Assembly: GCA_028713285.1 (NCBI GenBank)
Contig: JAQTOP010000034.1
Location: 1 to 32,774, forward strand
Reading direction: 5' to 3'
Source: Terrimicrobiaceae bacterium
Lineage (GTDB): Bacteria; Verrucomicrobiota; Verrucomicrobiia; Chthoniobacterales; JAATET01
Length of the DNA: 32,774 bases
The notes beneath the pieces are model-generated. The model had not been told where the DNA came from and searched no databases. It was given only the letters and a program-made list of their open reading frames with translations. This document shows positions 17,933-24,489 of the stretch, piece by piece. The translations under genes and the position numbers were made by a program. Positions within the stretch are counted from its first letter, which is position 1, and each line of letters starts with the position of its first letter.

Positions 17933-19777
17933 ATGGAACTGAGCTTCCCTCCTCTCAGTGGCGGAACAGTCAGCGGATTAAATGACGCAGGCATAGAGAC
18001 CTTTGAAGGAGACTTCGCGAGGAACGTCGTCCGTGAGTGTGCGCAAAACTCGTTGGACGCAGCGCCGAATCCTAGTGGCCACGTCGTCGTGCGCATCCAG
18101 CGGGCTTCATTGGAGCCACGCGAACTACCGTTCATTCCCGCACTGCGCGACATCCTCCGTGCCTGTCGCGATTACTGGAGCCAGCATGGAAAAGCGGCGC
18201 GGTTCTTTGAGGCGGCGATGGCTTCGGTAGGCCATGCGCACATTGACGCCTTGCGAATCTCAGATTTTGGCACGACTGGCGTCGATGGTTCAGACGAGGA
18301 CAACACAGGCCGTTGGTTTGGTTTGGTAAAATCACGCGGGGTCTCGAATCAGAAAGGCGCGGAAAGCGGTGGGGCATTTGGTATCGGCAAAGATGCGCCG
18401 TTAGCGGGATCGGCGGTTCGCACCGTTTTGTATTCGACCCGGACAATCAAAGGAGACGTTGCCCTCCAAGGTGTATGTCGGCTTGTAACCCACGAAGGCC
18501 AAAACGGTGAACTCACACAGGGAACGGGTTTCATTGGTGAGTTCGATCCTCGGAACAAAGTTTACCGCGCAATTCGCGATGCCAACTCGATCCCCGATCG
18601 GTTTCTGCGAACGGAGCCGGGTCTCGACGTATGGATTCTTTGCTCGCGGCATTTGGACAATAATTGGGCTCAACCTTTCATCCGGTCAGCCTTGGCGAAC
18701 TTCTGGCCTGCAATTGCTGACGGAAAAATCACCTTTCAGATCGGTGACGAAACCATCGACACCTCGTCCCTCGGTGCAGCCATGCGAGCGGAAAGATCCG
18801 ATGATCACGTCGCTGAAGCATGGCCTTTCTATCAGGCGTTGGTCGATCAGCACGCCAAGGCTTTTTCAAAAAAGCTTCCGACGGCAGGCGACTGCCGCCT
18901 TCACCTTTTGCTTGCTCGGCGCGATCTACCGAAACGGATATGCATGGTGCGGCGGACAGGCATGGTCATTGAAACTTATGCACCACGAGTCGGTTTCCTT
19001 CCGTTTGCCGGCCTTTTTATCTGCGAAGGACACGACGGAAACCGATTACTTCGGTCGCTTGAGCCCCCGCGACACGATAGGTGGGATGCAGAACGCTCCG
19101 AAGGACCTAATGCAGCAACAGCACTAAAGGAAATCAAAGATTGGATTCGTGATGTTCTGAAGAAACAAACGCCACATGCTGGTGAGGACCAGTTCAACGA
19201 ATCCGAGGTGCCCGCGGATTTGCTTGAGGACGTGCCCGAAAACCCAATCACCGATCCAAGTTCCGAAAGCGAACCGGACCTCGGCGGCAATCCCAAGGAT
19301 GCATCACCATCCGAAAAGGTAAAAGTGCGAACCCGAACGATGCGGAAGACGACGGAGCCCGGCAAGAAAGACACCGAAAGCGGCGACGACGACGTTGATG
19401 CCCCCAAGAAAGGTGACGACAAATCAACGGGGGGACGTAAAGGACGACAAGGAGAAAACTCGGGCGATTCGTCCGTCGCCCCGAAGGTTCCGTCGCTCTT
19501 TACACGCGCATTCTGCCCGTCCGACAGTCAAGATGCGGTCGAATTGGTTTTGCGGTCGGATGGCGATTACGAGGGAAATATTTGGATCGAAGGACTGGGA
19601 GACGATGGGGCGGCGGAAAATCTTGTCTTGGAATCGGCTGAAATTGTGGGGATCGGACCAGCCGAGGTCGAGCAAAGCAAAATCAAGAACGTAACGCTCA
19701 CCACAGGCCAAGCCGTTCGCGTCCGTGTGTTCCTCAAACAACCCGGCAAATACGCCGTCCGCGCAACTCTCTCATGA
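17933..19777 (+). CDS. GHKL ATPase, MutL/MORC-like
   Basis: This 614-residue protein carries a Bergerat-fold ATP site near its N-terminus. N box: VVRECAQNSLDA (E35, N39). G1: RISDFGTTG (D111-G116). G2: ESGGAFGIGKDAPLAG (GGAFGIGK at 146-153), followed by VRTVLYSTRT. This arrangement fits MutL/MORC/Hsp90-type ATPases rather than histidine kinases. A middle region runs to about 400. About 405-520 is a charged, low-complexity linker (EPDLGG, TRTMRKTTEPGKKD, DDKSTGGRKGRQG), and 521-614 look like a small beta domain. It starts two bases after the methyltransferase stop and overlaps the next gene by four bases. MORC/MutL homologues with methyltransferases and Vsr nucleases have been predicted to act in restriction-type systems; that role is inferred here. 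Confidence 0.85.
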   Translation: MELSFPPLSGGTVSGLNDAGIETFEGDFARNVVRECAQNSLDAAPNPSGHVVVRIQRASLEPRELPFIPALRDILRACRDYWSQHGKAARFFEAAMASVGHAHIDALRISDFGTTGVDGSDEDNTGRWFGLVKSRGVSNQKGAESGGAFGIGKDAPLAGSAVRTVLYSTRTIKGDVALQGVCRLVTHEGQNGELTQGTGFIGEFDPRNKVYRAIRDANSIPDRFLRTEPGLDVWILCSRHLDNNWAQPFIRSALANFWPAIADGKITFQIGDETIDTSSLGAAMRAERSDDHVAEAWPFYQALVDQHAKAFSKKLPTAGDCRLHLLLARRDLPKRICMVRRTGMVIETYAPRVGFLPFAGLFICEGHDGNRLLRSLEPPRHDRWDAERSEGPNAATALKEIKDWIRDVLKKQTPHAGEDQFNESEVPADLLEDVPENPITDPSSESEPDLGGNPKDASPSEKVKVRTRTMRKTTEPGKKDTESGDDDVDAPKKGDDKSTGGRKGRQGENSGDSSVAPKVPSLFTRAFCPSDSQDAVELVLRSDGDYEGNIWIEGLGDDGAAENLVLESAEIVGIGPAEVEQSKIKNVTLTTGQAVRVRVFLKQPGKYAVRATLS

Positions 19778-20637
19778 ACTTCAACCGTATGAGATCGTGG
19801 CCGCATCCGGTCGTCTCGCCCTTGTGCGATGATGTCGCACCCAATGCCTTCGATTTCCGACTGGATGTTCTTCCTGAACACCACCGGTGGATTCTCGGAG
19901 TGGAAGTCACGGCGGAGGACGCGACGCTTGCCAACTACGTCCAAGCCGGAAAGGCGTGCTATCTCTTGCATGTGGAGTGCAAGCGGACCAACTACCGCGG
20001 AACCCTCGTGAGCAGCACATTGCGGTTCGAGATGTCGATTGGTGGCGATCTGCTGTTTGGTCTAGTCGAGGTGTCACTTCTCGTTGTCGCAAAGAAGGAC
20101 TTGGAAGGATATCGGCATCCCGGCCAGCACGCGGACTATCGCAATAGCGCGTTCGACATCAATCCCGGCGAGCCGCTGGCGGTGGCCGCGAGCAAAACCT
20201 TTGACGCATTCCTTGAAGTGGACCCAATCCTCAAGTTGTCCTCGATACTCGACATCAAACGAGGCGAGGATGACCTCCGTCGAATGCAGGTGAGTTGCTT
20301 CGGAGATCGTATTCTTATTGAGCTGCCATTGGCAGAGTTTGATCGCTATAGGGAGTTGCGTGCTGATCCTCCGATCCGTGGCCTTTTGGCGACGACGGTC
20401 GTCCTGCCGGCCCTGCTGGATGCGTTCTTTTACCTCCGCACTCCCGACCTTGATCTCGATGAATTCAAGGCGAACCATCGTTGGTGTCGATGCGTGCTGA
20501 ACAGGCTGGAGCGACTAAAGGTCGATCTCGTCAACCCGAATGCCGAGAGCGGCATATGCCTCGAGGCGGCCCAGATGCTTTTACGTGAGCCGCTGCAGCG
20601 CGGTCTGGAAGACTTAAGTCAACTTTACAAGACATGA
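19774..20637 (+). CDS. Unrecognised protein of the methyltransferase-GHKL-Vsr operon
   Basis: I do not recognise this 287-residue protein. The N-terminal 160 residues look all-beta: WILGVEVTAEDATLANYV, ACYLLHVECKRTNYRGTLVSS, LRFEMSIGGDLLFGLVEVSLLVVAKKDLEGY (alternating hydrophobic strands). The C-terminal part is helical, with IRGLLATTVVLPALLDAFFYLR, FKANHRWCRCVLNRLERLKVD and a Leu-rich end. VECKR could be read as the E-x-K half of a PD-(D/E)XK nuclease, but no convincing partner Asp motif is seen, so I do not claim nuclease activity. There is no signal peptide or membrane anchor. Overlaps of four bases on both sides (ATGA) tie it to the GHKL gene and to the DUF6339-like gene, so it is a component of the same system. 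Confidence 0.8.
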   Translation: MNFNRMRSWPHPVVSPLCDDVAPNAFDFRLDVLPEHHRWILGVEVTAEDATLANYVQAGKACYLLHVECKRTNYRGTLVSSTLRFEMSIGGDLLFGLVEVSLLVVAKKDLEGYRHPGQHADYRNSAFDINPGEPLAVAASKTFDAFLEVDPILKLSSILDIKRGEDDLRRMQVSCFGDRILIELPLAEFDRYRELRADPPIRGLLATTVVLPALLDAFFYLRTPDLDLDEFKANHRWCRCVLNRLERLKVDLVNPNAESGICLEAAQMLLREPLQRGLEDLSQLYKT

Positions 20638-21395
20638 GCCTCGAATTCCTGTCTCGCGAAGCGACCGACAAACTCGCACACGAAGTCGGCACGAACATCG
20701 AAGCTTACCGCGCAGAAAAGACGGTTGACCTGATTCGAACGGGCGACTGTCGGATGTCGCGCGTCGACGCCGTAGCACCACCTGATTTGCTCGATACAAA
20801 AGGTGATTACAAACCCGACGCCGAGGCTTCCCAGCTCATTTTTCAATGGCTCTCGAACCTCACACCAGTGCAGGCGGCGGATGAACGCCTATGGGTTCTT
20901 CTCACTCATTCGACGTTTTCCGAATATGTCCACAAACGCTGGGGCGACAGCTTGGAACGCTCAGAGAAGCCAACGGAACTTATCTTGGATCGTTGGTTTT
21001 TCCGTGGGATCGGCCTTCGCAGACTTTTCCACAATGGTATTTCCCGTTTGTGGTGGTTCGGCTGGGTAACCCACGACAACCAGCGTGCAAACCCGTTCGA
21101 GCTGACCGATGCGCTACTCTCATTACAGGAAATCCAAGTGGCGTTCTTGGAGCGCTCTATTGGGAGCTGCAAGCCGCTCCTTCGCGTAGTGCTTGAAACG
21201 GTAAAAAAGCATGAGGCAGCGCTCCGCTCCACCCCGAAAAGGGGTGACGTTATCCAAGGGTGGGCCAAAGAAATCCGTCTCTACGGAGGTGCGTATTTGC
21301 TTGATGCTGTGCCGCCGGACCGGCTGGCGTTCGTCGTGGAACGGATGCTGCGTTCGCGATTAAAAGTCCCCGCCGCTATCGCGTCAGATGCCTGA
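20634..21395 (+). CDS. DUF6339-like protein
   Basis: This 253-residue soluble protein resembles, from memory, the DUF6339 family, which often sits next to Vsr and C5-methyltransferase genes. The central core is the recognisable part: ERLWVLLTHSTFSEYVHKRW, then RWFFRGIGLRRLFHNGISRLWWFGWVTHD, then NPFELTDALLSLQEIQVAFLERS (each as adjacent blocks). The rest is helical, with a Trp/Arg-rich centre that could bind nucleic acid or protein. No catalytic motif is visible and no function is known to me. It overlaps the unknown gene upstream by four bases and vsr downstream by eight. Confidence 0.75.
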   Translation: MSLEFLSREATDKLAHEVGTNIEAYRAEKTVDLIRTGDCRMSRVDAVAPPDLLDTKGDYKPDAEASQLIFQWLSNLTPVQAADERLWVLLTHSTFSEYVHKRWGDSLERSEKPTELILDRWFFRGIGLRRLFHNGISRLWWFGWVTHDNQRANPFELTDALLSLQEIQVAFLERSIGSCKPLLRVVLETVKKHEAALRSTPKRGDVIQGWAKEIRLYGGAYLLDAVPPDRLAFVVERMLRSRLKVPAAIASDA

Positions 21396-21807
21396 CGTCT
21401 TCAGTCCCGAGAAGCGCAGCGCGGTCATGGCGCTCGTTCGCGGGAAGGGAAACAAAGATACAGAACTGCGGCTGATCGCGTTGTTTCGTGCGCACGGCAT
21501 CACTGGCTGGCGGCGGAATCACAAACTACCCGGCAAGCCGGACTTCGTTTTCCGAACGCAGCGCATCGCGGTCTTTGTCGATGGATGTTTCTGGCACGGC
21601 TGCCCGAAGCCGAAACATGCGCCGCTCCCGAAAACCCGCGCGGAGTGGTGGGCAACGAAGCTGGCCCGAAACAAGGCTCGCGACCGCGAGGTGAACCGGC
21701 TCCTGCGCAAGGCCGGCTGGCGGGTGATCCGGGTGTGGGAATGCGAACTCACGCGGGCGAATGCGCCGCGCGCCGTCCGGCGGATTCAAAAGGCGCTGGA
21801 TGGCTGA
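21388..21807 (+). CDS. vsr: Vsr-type (very short patch repair) endonuclease
   Basis: This 139-residue nuclease has the full Vsr pattern: RSAVMALVRGKGNKDTELRL (E26), LPGKPDFVF with the catalytic Asp (D52), IAVFVDGCFWHGCPKP with the zinc-linked Cys/His set, and the closing GWRVIRVWECEL. Classical Vsr nicks DNA at T:G mismatches that arise when 5-methylcytosine deaminates, protecting methylated sites from mutation. As the last gene of an operon that has a 5mC methyltransferase but no obvious restriction enzyme, it could instead be the nuclease of the system. It overlaps the DUF6339-like gene by eight bases. Its 3' 100 bases recur in decayed form at 22618-22720. Confidence 0.93.
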   Translation: MPDVFSPEKRSAVMALVRGKGNKDTELRLIALFRAHGITGWRRNHKLPGKPDFVFRTQRIAVFVDGCFWHGCPKPKHAPLPKTRAEWWATKLARNKARDREVNRLLRKAGWRVIRVWECELTRANAPRAVRRIQKALDG

Positions 21808-21849
21808 AGGTTCGGCCTCACGCGAAGCCGCGAAGATGATGCGGAGGGA

Positions 21850-21992
21850 CTCACGCAGAGGCGCGGAGGCGCGGAGGCAATGCGAAATGATTTTGCACAG
21901 GAGAAAACCGAGGATGAAAAACTCCGTTTCACCAAACCCCGTGAAGGTGCCATGACGTTTCCCCCTCTGAGATCTCCGCGCCTCTGCGTGAG
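21850..21992. repeat. Inverted-repeat element, copy 1
   Basis: CTCACGCAGAGGCGCGGAG (21850-21868) and its exact reverse complement (21974-21992) bracket about 105 bases. A preceding block with TTCGGCCTCACGCGAAG (21811-21827) is also shared with copies 2 and 4. The whole element fills the 190 bases between vsr and the first DUF4926 gene. It is non-coding; frames through it are artefacts of the repeat. Related GCAGAG-type dispersed repeats are, from memory, common between genes in Verrucomicrobiota and several other phyla. Confidence 0.8.
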
Positions 21993-21997
21993 CCTCA

Positions 21998-22243
21998 TCA
22001 CGCCGCGACGGCGGCAGGGGCGTCGTGCAGACGAATCAGCCCGGCCACGGGGATGGGCAGCAACGCGAAGGCGCGCCCCCTGGCATCGGAAAACTCCACC
22101 TCGAAGGCGGAGCCGTCGTAGGTCATCACAACGGTGCCGATCTGGCCGCGGGGAAGCGTGAGCGGGGCGCCTGTCACGAAATCGCGCGCCGGCACTTCCT
22201 GCAGCAGCGCCACGAGATCGTGCATCTGGATTTCCGTTTTCAC
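21998..22243 (-). CDS. DUF4926 family protein, copy 1
   Basis: This 81-residue protein matches the small beta-barrel-like DUF4926 family: MHDLVALLQEVPARDFVTGAP, then PRGQIGTVVMTYDGSAFEVEFSDARGRAFALLPIP (adjacent blocks). The pattern G-x-x-G-T-V, a strand ending EVEF, and GR-x-x-ALL are the recognisable marks. It is the downstream partner of a DUF6883 gene, four bases away on the same strand. Such pairs recur in accessory regions and have the format of a toxin-antitoxin or immunity pair, but no activity is known to me. Confidence 0.72.
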   Translation of the reverse strand: MKTEIQMHDLVALLQEVPARDFVTGAPLTLPRGQIGTVVMTYDGSAFEVEFSDARGRAFALLPIPVAGLIRLHDAPAAVAA

Positions 22244-22247
22244 AGCG

Positions 22248-22580
22248 TCACACGATATAGCAGGTCGTCAGCCGTGGAAAGTCTTCTCCGTGCCGGACAA
22301 TCCATGCCGTAAGAACCACCGCACTGCCAGCCGCGGTTTGCATGGGAAAGCGCATCACAAGGACTTCGCCGAAACCGTTGTCGCCACGAGATTCCACATC
22401 GTCCGAGGCAATTGCGGCCTCCGGCACGGCGCGGCGAAGCACGTCCATATTTTCGGAGGCGATCCCCAACGCGGAGAGAAAGACGCGCGCCTTGTGCCGG
22501 CCCTCGAAATGGCGGGCATTCAGCGAATAGTCTTCGAGCTTGTTGCCGATATCCGCGCAAACTGCGTTGGGCAGTTTCAT
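22248..22580 (-). CDS. DUF6883 family protein, copy 1
   Basis: This 110-residue protein fits the DUF6883 family: MKLPNAVCADIGNKLEDYSLN, GRHKARVFLSALGIASEN, a middle VLVMRFPMQTAAGSAVVLTAWIVRHGEDFPRL, and the terminal TCYIV. The ending T-A-W-I-V with a following P-R-L-T-T-C-Y is the strongest mark. The start codon at 22580 lies inside a 75-base block that is almost identical in front of the second DUF6883 gene, although the two proteins have little in common beyond the family pattern. Function unknown; it pairs with the DUF4926 gene four bases downstream. Confidence 0.72.
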   Translation of the reverse strand: MKLPNAVCADIGNKLEDYSLNARHFEGRHKARVFLSALGIASENMDVLRRAVPEAAIASDDVESRGDNGFGEVLVMRFPMQTAAGSAVVLTAWIVRHGEDFPRLTTCYIV

Positions 22581-22644
22581 GGGGACATTTCATTACCCTG
22601 CCCATGGGGCAGGTCGAGCCCTGGGCAAGGCGGGCGGTTGATCC
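22570..22644. repeat. 75-bp block shared by both DUF6883 modules, copy A
   Basis: This block matches 23506-23580 at 73 of 75 positions with no gaps. It spans the first bases of the DUF6883 gene (minus strand) and its upstream region, so it should hold the promoter and leader of the module. Within it CTGCCC-ATG-GGGCAG forms a hairpin in this copy only; one of the two substitutions in copy B breaks that stem. The right half (from about 22618) is itself a decayed relative of the vsr 3' end. Confidence 0.85.
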
Positions 22645-22720
22645 GTGTGGGGGAATGCGATCTCATGCGGGCGAACGCGCCGCGCGCCGTCCGGCGGATT
22701 TAAAAGACGCTGGTAGCTGA
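22618..22720 (+). pseudogene. Decayed 3' end of a vsr gene
   Basis: About 100 bases align with the last 108 bases of vsr (21700-21807), including the stop region. From GAATGCGA onward the two differ at roughly six of 68 positions, plus small indels. The reading frame is broken by frameshifts, and no upstream vsr sequence remains. The similarity continues past the stop into the inverted-repeat element (CGATTCGG-TCTCACGCGAAG here). This is a duplicated vsr tail plus repeat element. A shorter relative, with about 70 bases deleted, lies at about 23554-23600. Confidence 0.75.
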
Positions 22721-22770
22721 CGATTCGGTCTCACGCGAAGGCGCGATGCCGCGGAGAAGATGCTAAGGGA

Positions 22771-22933
22771 CTCACGCAGAGACGCAGAGACGCAGAGGCG
22801 CGGAGCCCATGCGGAATGGACGAAGAGATTTTGAATCTGGAACTCAGAAAATCGGGAACGAAATCTCAGCCTCACAGAATCCTCCCGGCGGATCGGAAAA
22901 CTTCCTTCTGCGAACTCCGCGCCTCTGCGTGAG
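22771..22933. repeat. Inverted-repeat element, copy 2
   Basis: The left arm (22771-22805) begins CTCACGCAGAGACGCAGAG and holds extra tandem GACGCAGA units before ending GGCGCGGAG. The right arm CTCCGCGCCTCTGCGTGAG (22915-22933) is identical to that of copy 1. The upstream flank with TCTCACGCGAAGGCGCGATG (22730-22749) and the inner segment GGATCGGAAAACTTCCTTCT are shared with copy 4, which shows these are members of one family rather than chance hairpins. With the vsr remnant it fills the 358 bases between the two DUF modules. Confidence 0.8.
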
Positions 22934-22938
22934 CCGCA

Positions 22939-23184
22939 CTATGCCGCGGTTGCGAGGCGCCGCACGCTGAATACCTCGTTGGAAAGGAGGGATGCCAGCG
23001 AAGATTCCGGCACAGAGGTCACCGCGATGGTGTCGCCGAGGGCATTGAATACCTCGATGGAATAACCATCCTCGCCACCCGGCACCGGGTGGTGATCCAC
23101 GATCTTCACGACATCTCCGGCGCACAGCCCATCGCCGGGGATGTCCCGTGTGAGCGCAGCATCGATGTAGAGTTGGAACTTCAT
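22939..23184 (-). CDS. DUF4926 family protein, copy 2
   Basis: This 81-residue protein is a second, strongly diverged DUF4926 member: AALTRDIPGDGLCAGDVVKIVDHH (adjacent blocks), then EDGYSIEVFNALGDTIAVTSVPESSL. Compared with copy 1 the shared features are the D-I/V-P start, the G-D-V-V or G-T-V-V turn, the strand before EVF/EVEF, and the final hydrophobic strand. Its start overlaps the stop of the second DUF6883 gene by four bases, so the two are translationally coupled. Function unknown. Confidence 0.72.
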   Translation of the reverse strand: MKFQLYIDAALTRDIPGDGLCAGDVVKIVDHHPVPGGEDGYSIEVFNALGDTIAVTSVPESSLASLLSNEVFSVRRLATAA

Positions 23185-23516
23185 TCGGGCAACGTCTTTT
23201 CCGGGATCAACGTAACAAACTTCGTCCGTTGCGACAAATGTTCCGTCATCCAGATGGTTCGAATCCGCAGGGTCCGGCCATTCGGCCCCGTGAGCAGGGA
23301 TCGGATCTGATGATATTGTCCATACTCTGTGCGGTGTAGTTCTTCGGCGTCGCCGGGCAAAACCTGCCCCCGAAGGTCTTCCAATAGCTGATCAGCTTGG
23401 TTGAGGTCGTAACCGGCTTTGGCCAAAAAGCGGGATTTGTCGCCCTGGGCGAGCGGAACAAGCAGGTAATGCGTGAGTTTGCGCCGTGCAATAATGGCGT
23501 CCGCCGGCAGTTTCAT
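23181..23516 (-). CDS. DUF6883 family protein, copy 2
   Basis: This 111-residue protein fits the other common DUF6883 subgroup: MKLPADAIIARRKLTHYLLV, GDKSRFLAKAGYDLNQADQL, HRTEYGQYHQIRSLLTGPNG and RIRTIWMTEHLSQRTKFVTL. Apart from the first four residues (MKLP) it shares little direct identity with copy 1, yet the upstream 75 bases are nearly the same in both. That contrast points to exchange of the coding payload behind a constant leader, or to much stronger change in the protein than in the leader. Function unknown. Confidence 0.75.
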   Translation of the reverse strand: MKLPADAIIARRKLTHYLLVPLAQGDKSRFLAKAGYDLNQADQLLEDLRGQVLPGDAEELHRTEYGQYHQIRSLLTGPNGRTLRIRTIWMTEHLSQRTKFVTLIPEKTLPE

Positions 23517-23580
23517 GGGGACATTTCATTACCCTGACCATGGGGCAAGTCGAGCCCTGGGCAAGGCGGGCGGTTGATCC
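23506..23580. repeat. 75-bp block shared by both DUF6883 modules, copy B
   Basis: This is the second copy of the block described at 22570-22644, again covering the DUF6883 start and leader on the minus strand. Immediately to its right the vsr-like tail is shortened: after GTTGATCC the sequence jumps to TGGTGACTGGCGATTCGG, which matches the end of the decayed vsr copy plus the repeat flank. So copies A and B descend from one arrangement, with a deletion of about 70 bases in B. Confidence 0.85.
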
Positions 23581-23600
23581 TTGGTGACTGGCGATTCGGC

Positions 23601-23627
23601 CTCACGCAGAGGCGCAAAGACGCAGAG
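23601..23627. repeat. Inverted-repeat element, copy 3 (single arm)
   Basis: Only a left-type arm is present, beginning CTCACGCAGAGGCGCAAAG and ending GACGCAGAG. No matching right arm precedes the zeta-like gene; the only similar bases (CGCCTTTGCGTGG, from 23830) are inside the coding end of that gene. The copy is fused directly to the GATTCGG flank, so the usual CACGCGAAG segment is missing. It looks like a truncated member of the family. Confidence 0.6.
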
Positions 23628-23678
23628 CCGAGGCGGAAAAGGGGAAATAACGAACGCGGGAGCGGGGAGAAATCGGGA

Positions 23679-23820
23679 TCAGCGGGCGGGTGCAGAGCGG
23701 CGGGCCCTTTTTGCCGAGACGACGAGCGGCAGGCCGAGGCGCTTGTTTTCCGCCGTCACCTGCCGCGCAACACGGTGCATCGCCGCCTCGGCGAGCAGGG
23801 CAAATTTCGAGAGACGGCAC
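23679..23820 (-). pseudogene. Possible remnant of the antitoxin partner of the zeta-like toxin
   Basis: Just downstream of the zeta-like gene (six bases after its stop) a GTG opens MPSLE, and after a frame change the next frame reads KFALLAEAAMHRVARQVT, then AENKRLGLPLVVS, ending soon after. This resembles small antitoxins that accompany zeta-type kinases, whose usual pattern is an Ala/Arg-rich helix followed by R-L-G-L-P-x-V-V and a short basic strand. No single frame joins a start codon to the motif, so it is called a broken gene. The match is by eye and the call is weak; the rest of the 310-base gap from 23517 is repeat and vsr remnant. Confidence 0.35.
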
Positions 23821-23826
23821 GCACCG

Positions 23827-24393
23827 TCAGTTCGCCTTTGCGTGGATTTTTTCATAGCTTTTGGCTTCGAGCACGCGGGCATGACCTTGATGCCATTCTA
23901 CCAATAGCGCAGGCGGCTGCAAGGCGGCATCGTAGAGCAGGGTTTCGTCCGCAAGCGGAAGATAGAGCTGGAAGAAGTTTCGCACGCTGGGCAGGAAGCG
24001 GCGTTTCAAATCCGGCAGCGGCACGTCGTGGCCGCCTTTGCGCACGCGTTCCCGCACACGGCGCACCGAGAGCTGCACCGAGTCGAGAGCGAGGTAGCAG
24101 AGGCGAATGGAATAACCCCGGGCCTTCGCCTCGCGGAGCATCGCCGCGTAGGTGCGCCCGCTGATCGTGGACTCGAACGCGAAGTCGTCACCGCATTCGA
24201 CCAATTCCTTCCAGCGCGTCAGCAACAGGCGCGCTGCGCGAAGGCGTCCGGCGGGTGGATCGAGAGGCGACAGTCCGGCTGCAATGGAGTCGGCATTGAG
24301 GAATTCGCGGATGCCCGCCGCGGGTAGAAATTGCCGTGCAAAGGTCGTCTTTCCGGCGCCGTTCGGTCCGGCGATCACGTAGAGCGCAGGCAT
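23827..24393 (-). CDS. Zeta-toxin-like P-loop kinase
   Basis: This 188-residue protein begins MPALYVIAGPNGAGKTTFARQFLP with Walker A at 9-16. It continues with FLNADSIAAGLSPLDP, DDFAFESTISGRTYAAML, IRLCYLALDSVQLSVRRVRERV, RKGGHDVPLPDLKRRFLPSV and ends with DETLLYDA and EKIHAKAN. These blocks are characteristic of the zeta-toxin/AAA family found in bacterial TA loci, where zeta phosphorylates UDP-sugars and blocks cell-wall synthesis. Start ATG 24393 is chosen because it gives exactly the family N-terminus; the frame continues upstream only as noise. No intact antitoxin gene is adjacent. It lies between repeat elements 3 and 4. Confidence 0.85.
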   Translation of the reverse strand: MPALYVIAGPNGAGKTTFARQFLPAAGIREFLNADSIAAGLSPLDPPAGRLRAARLLLTRWKELVECGDDFAFESTISGRTYAAMLREAKARGYSIRLCYLALDSVQLSVRRVRERVRKGGHDVPLPDLKRRFLPSVRNFFQLYLPLADETLLYDAALQPPALLVEWHQGHARVLEAKSYEKIHAKAN

Positions 24394-24489
24394 GCCGGCA
24401 GAAGACCGGAATTCATTGAATGATACAAGCCACCGACCCGGAAATGCGGCCTCATGCGAAGGCGCGATGCCGCGAAGAAGAGGCAGGGG

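Noticed and set aside
19774-20637. Confident PD-(D/E)XK nuclease call for the unknown operon protein
   Set aside because: Only a VECKR strand is suggestive; without a matching Asp motif the evidence is too thin.
21786-22001. Small frames through the repeat elements that read RLCVS-type peptides
   Set aside because: Such peptides come from translating the GCAGAG-type repeats and recur wherever the repeat occurs; there are no start signals or conserved coding pattern.
21850-22805. CRISPR array
   Set aside because: The repeats are few, inverted, unevenly spaced and variable, and no cas gene is present.
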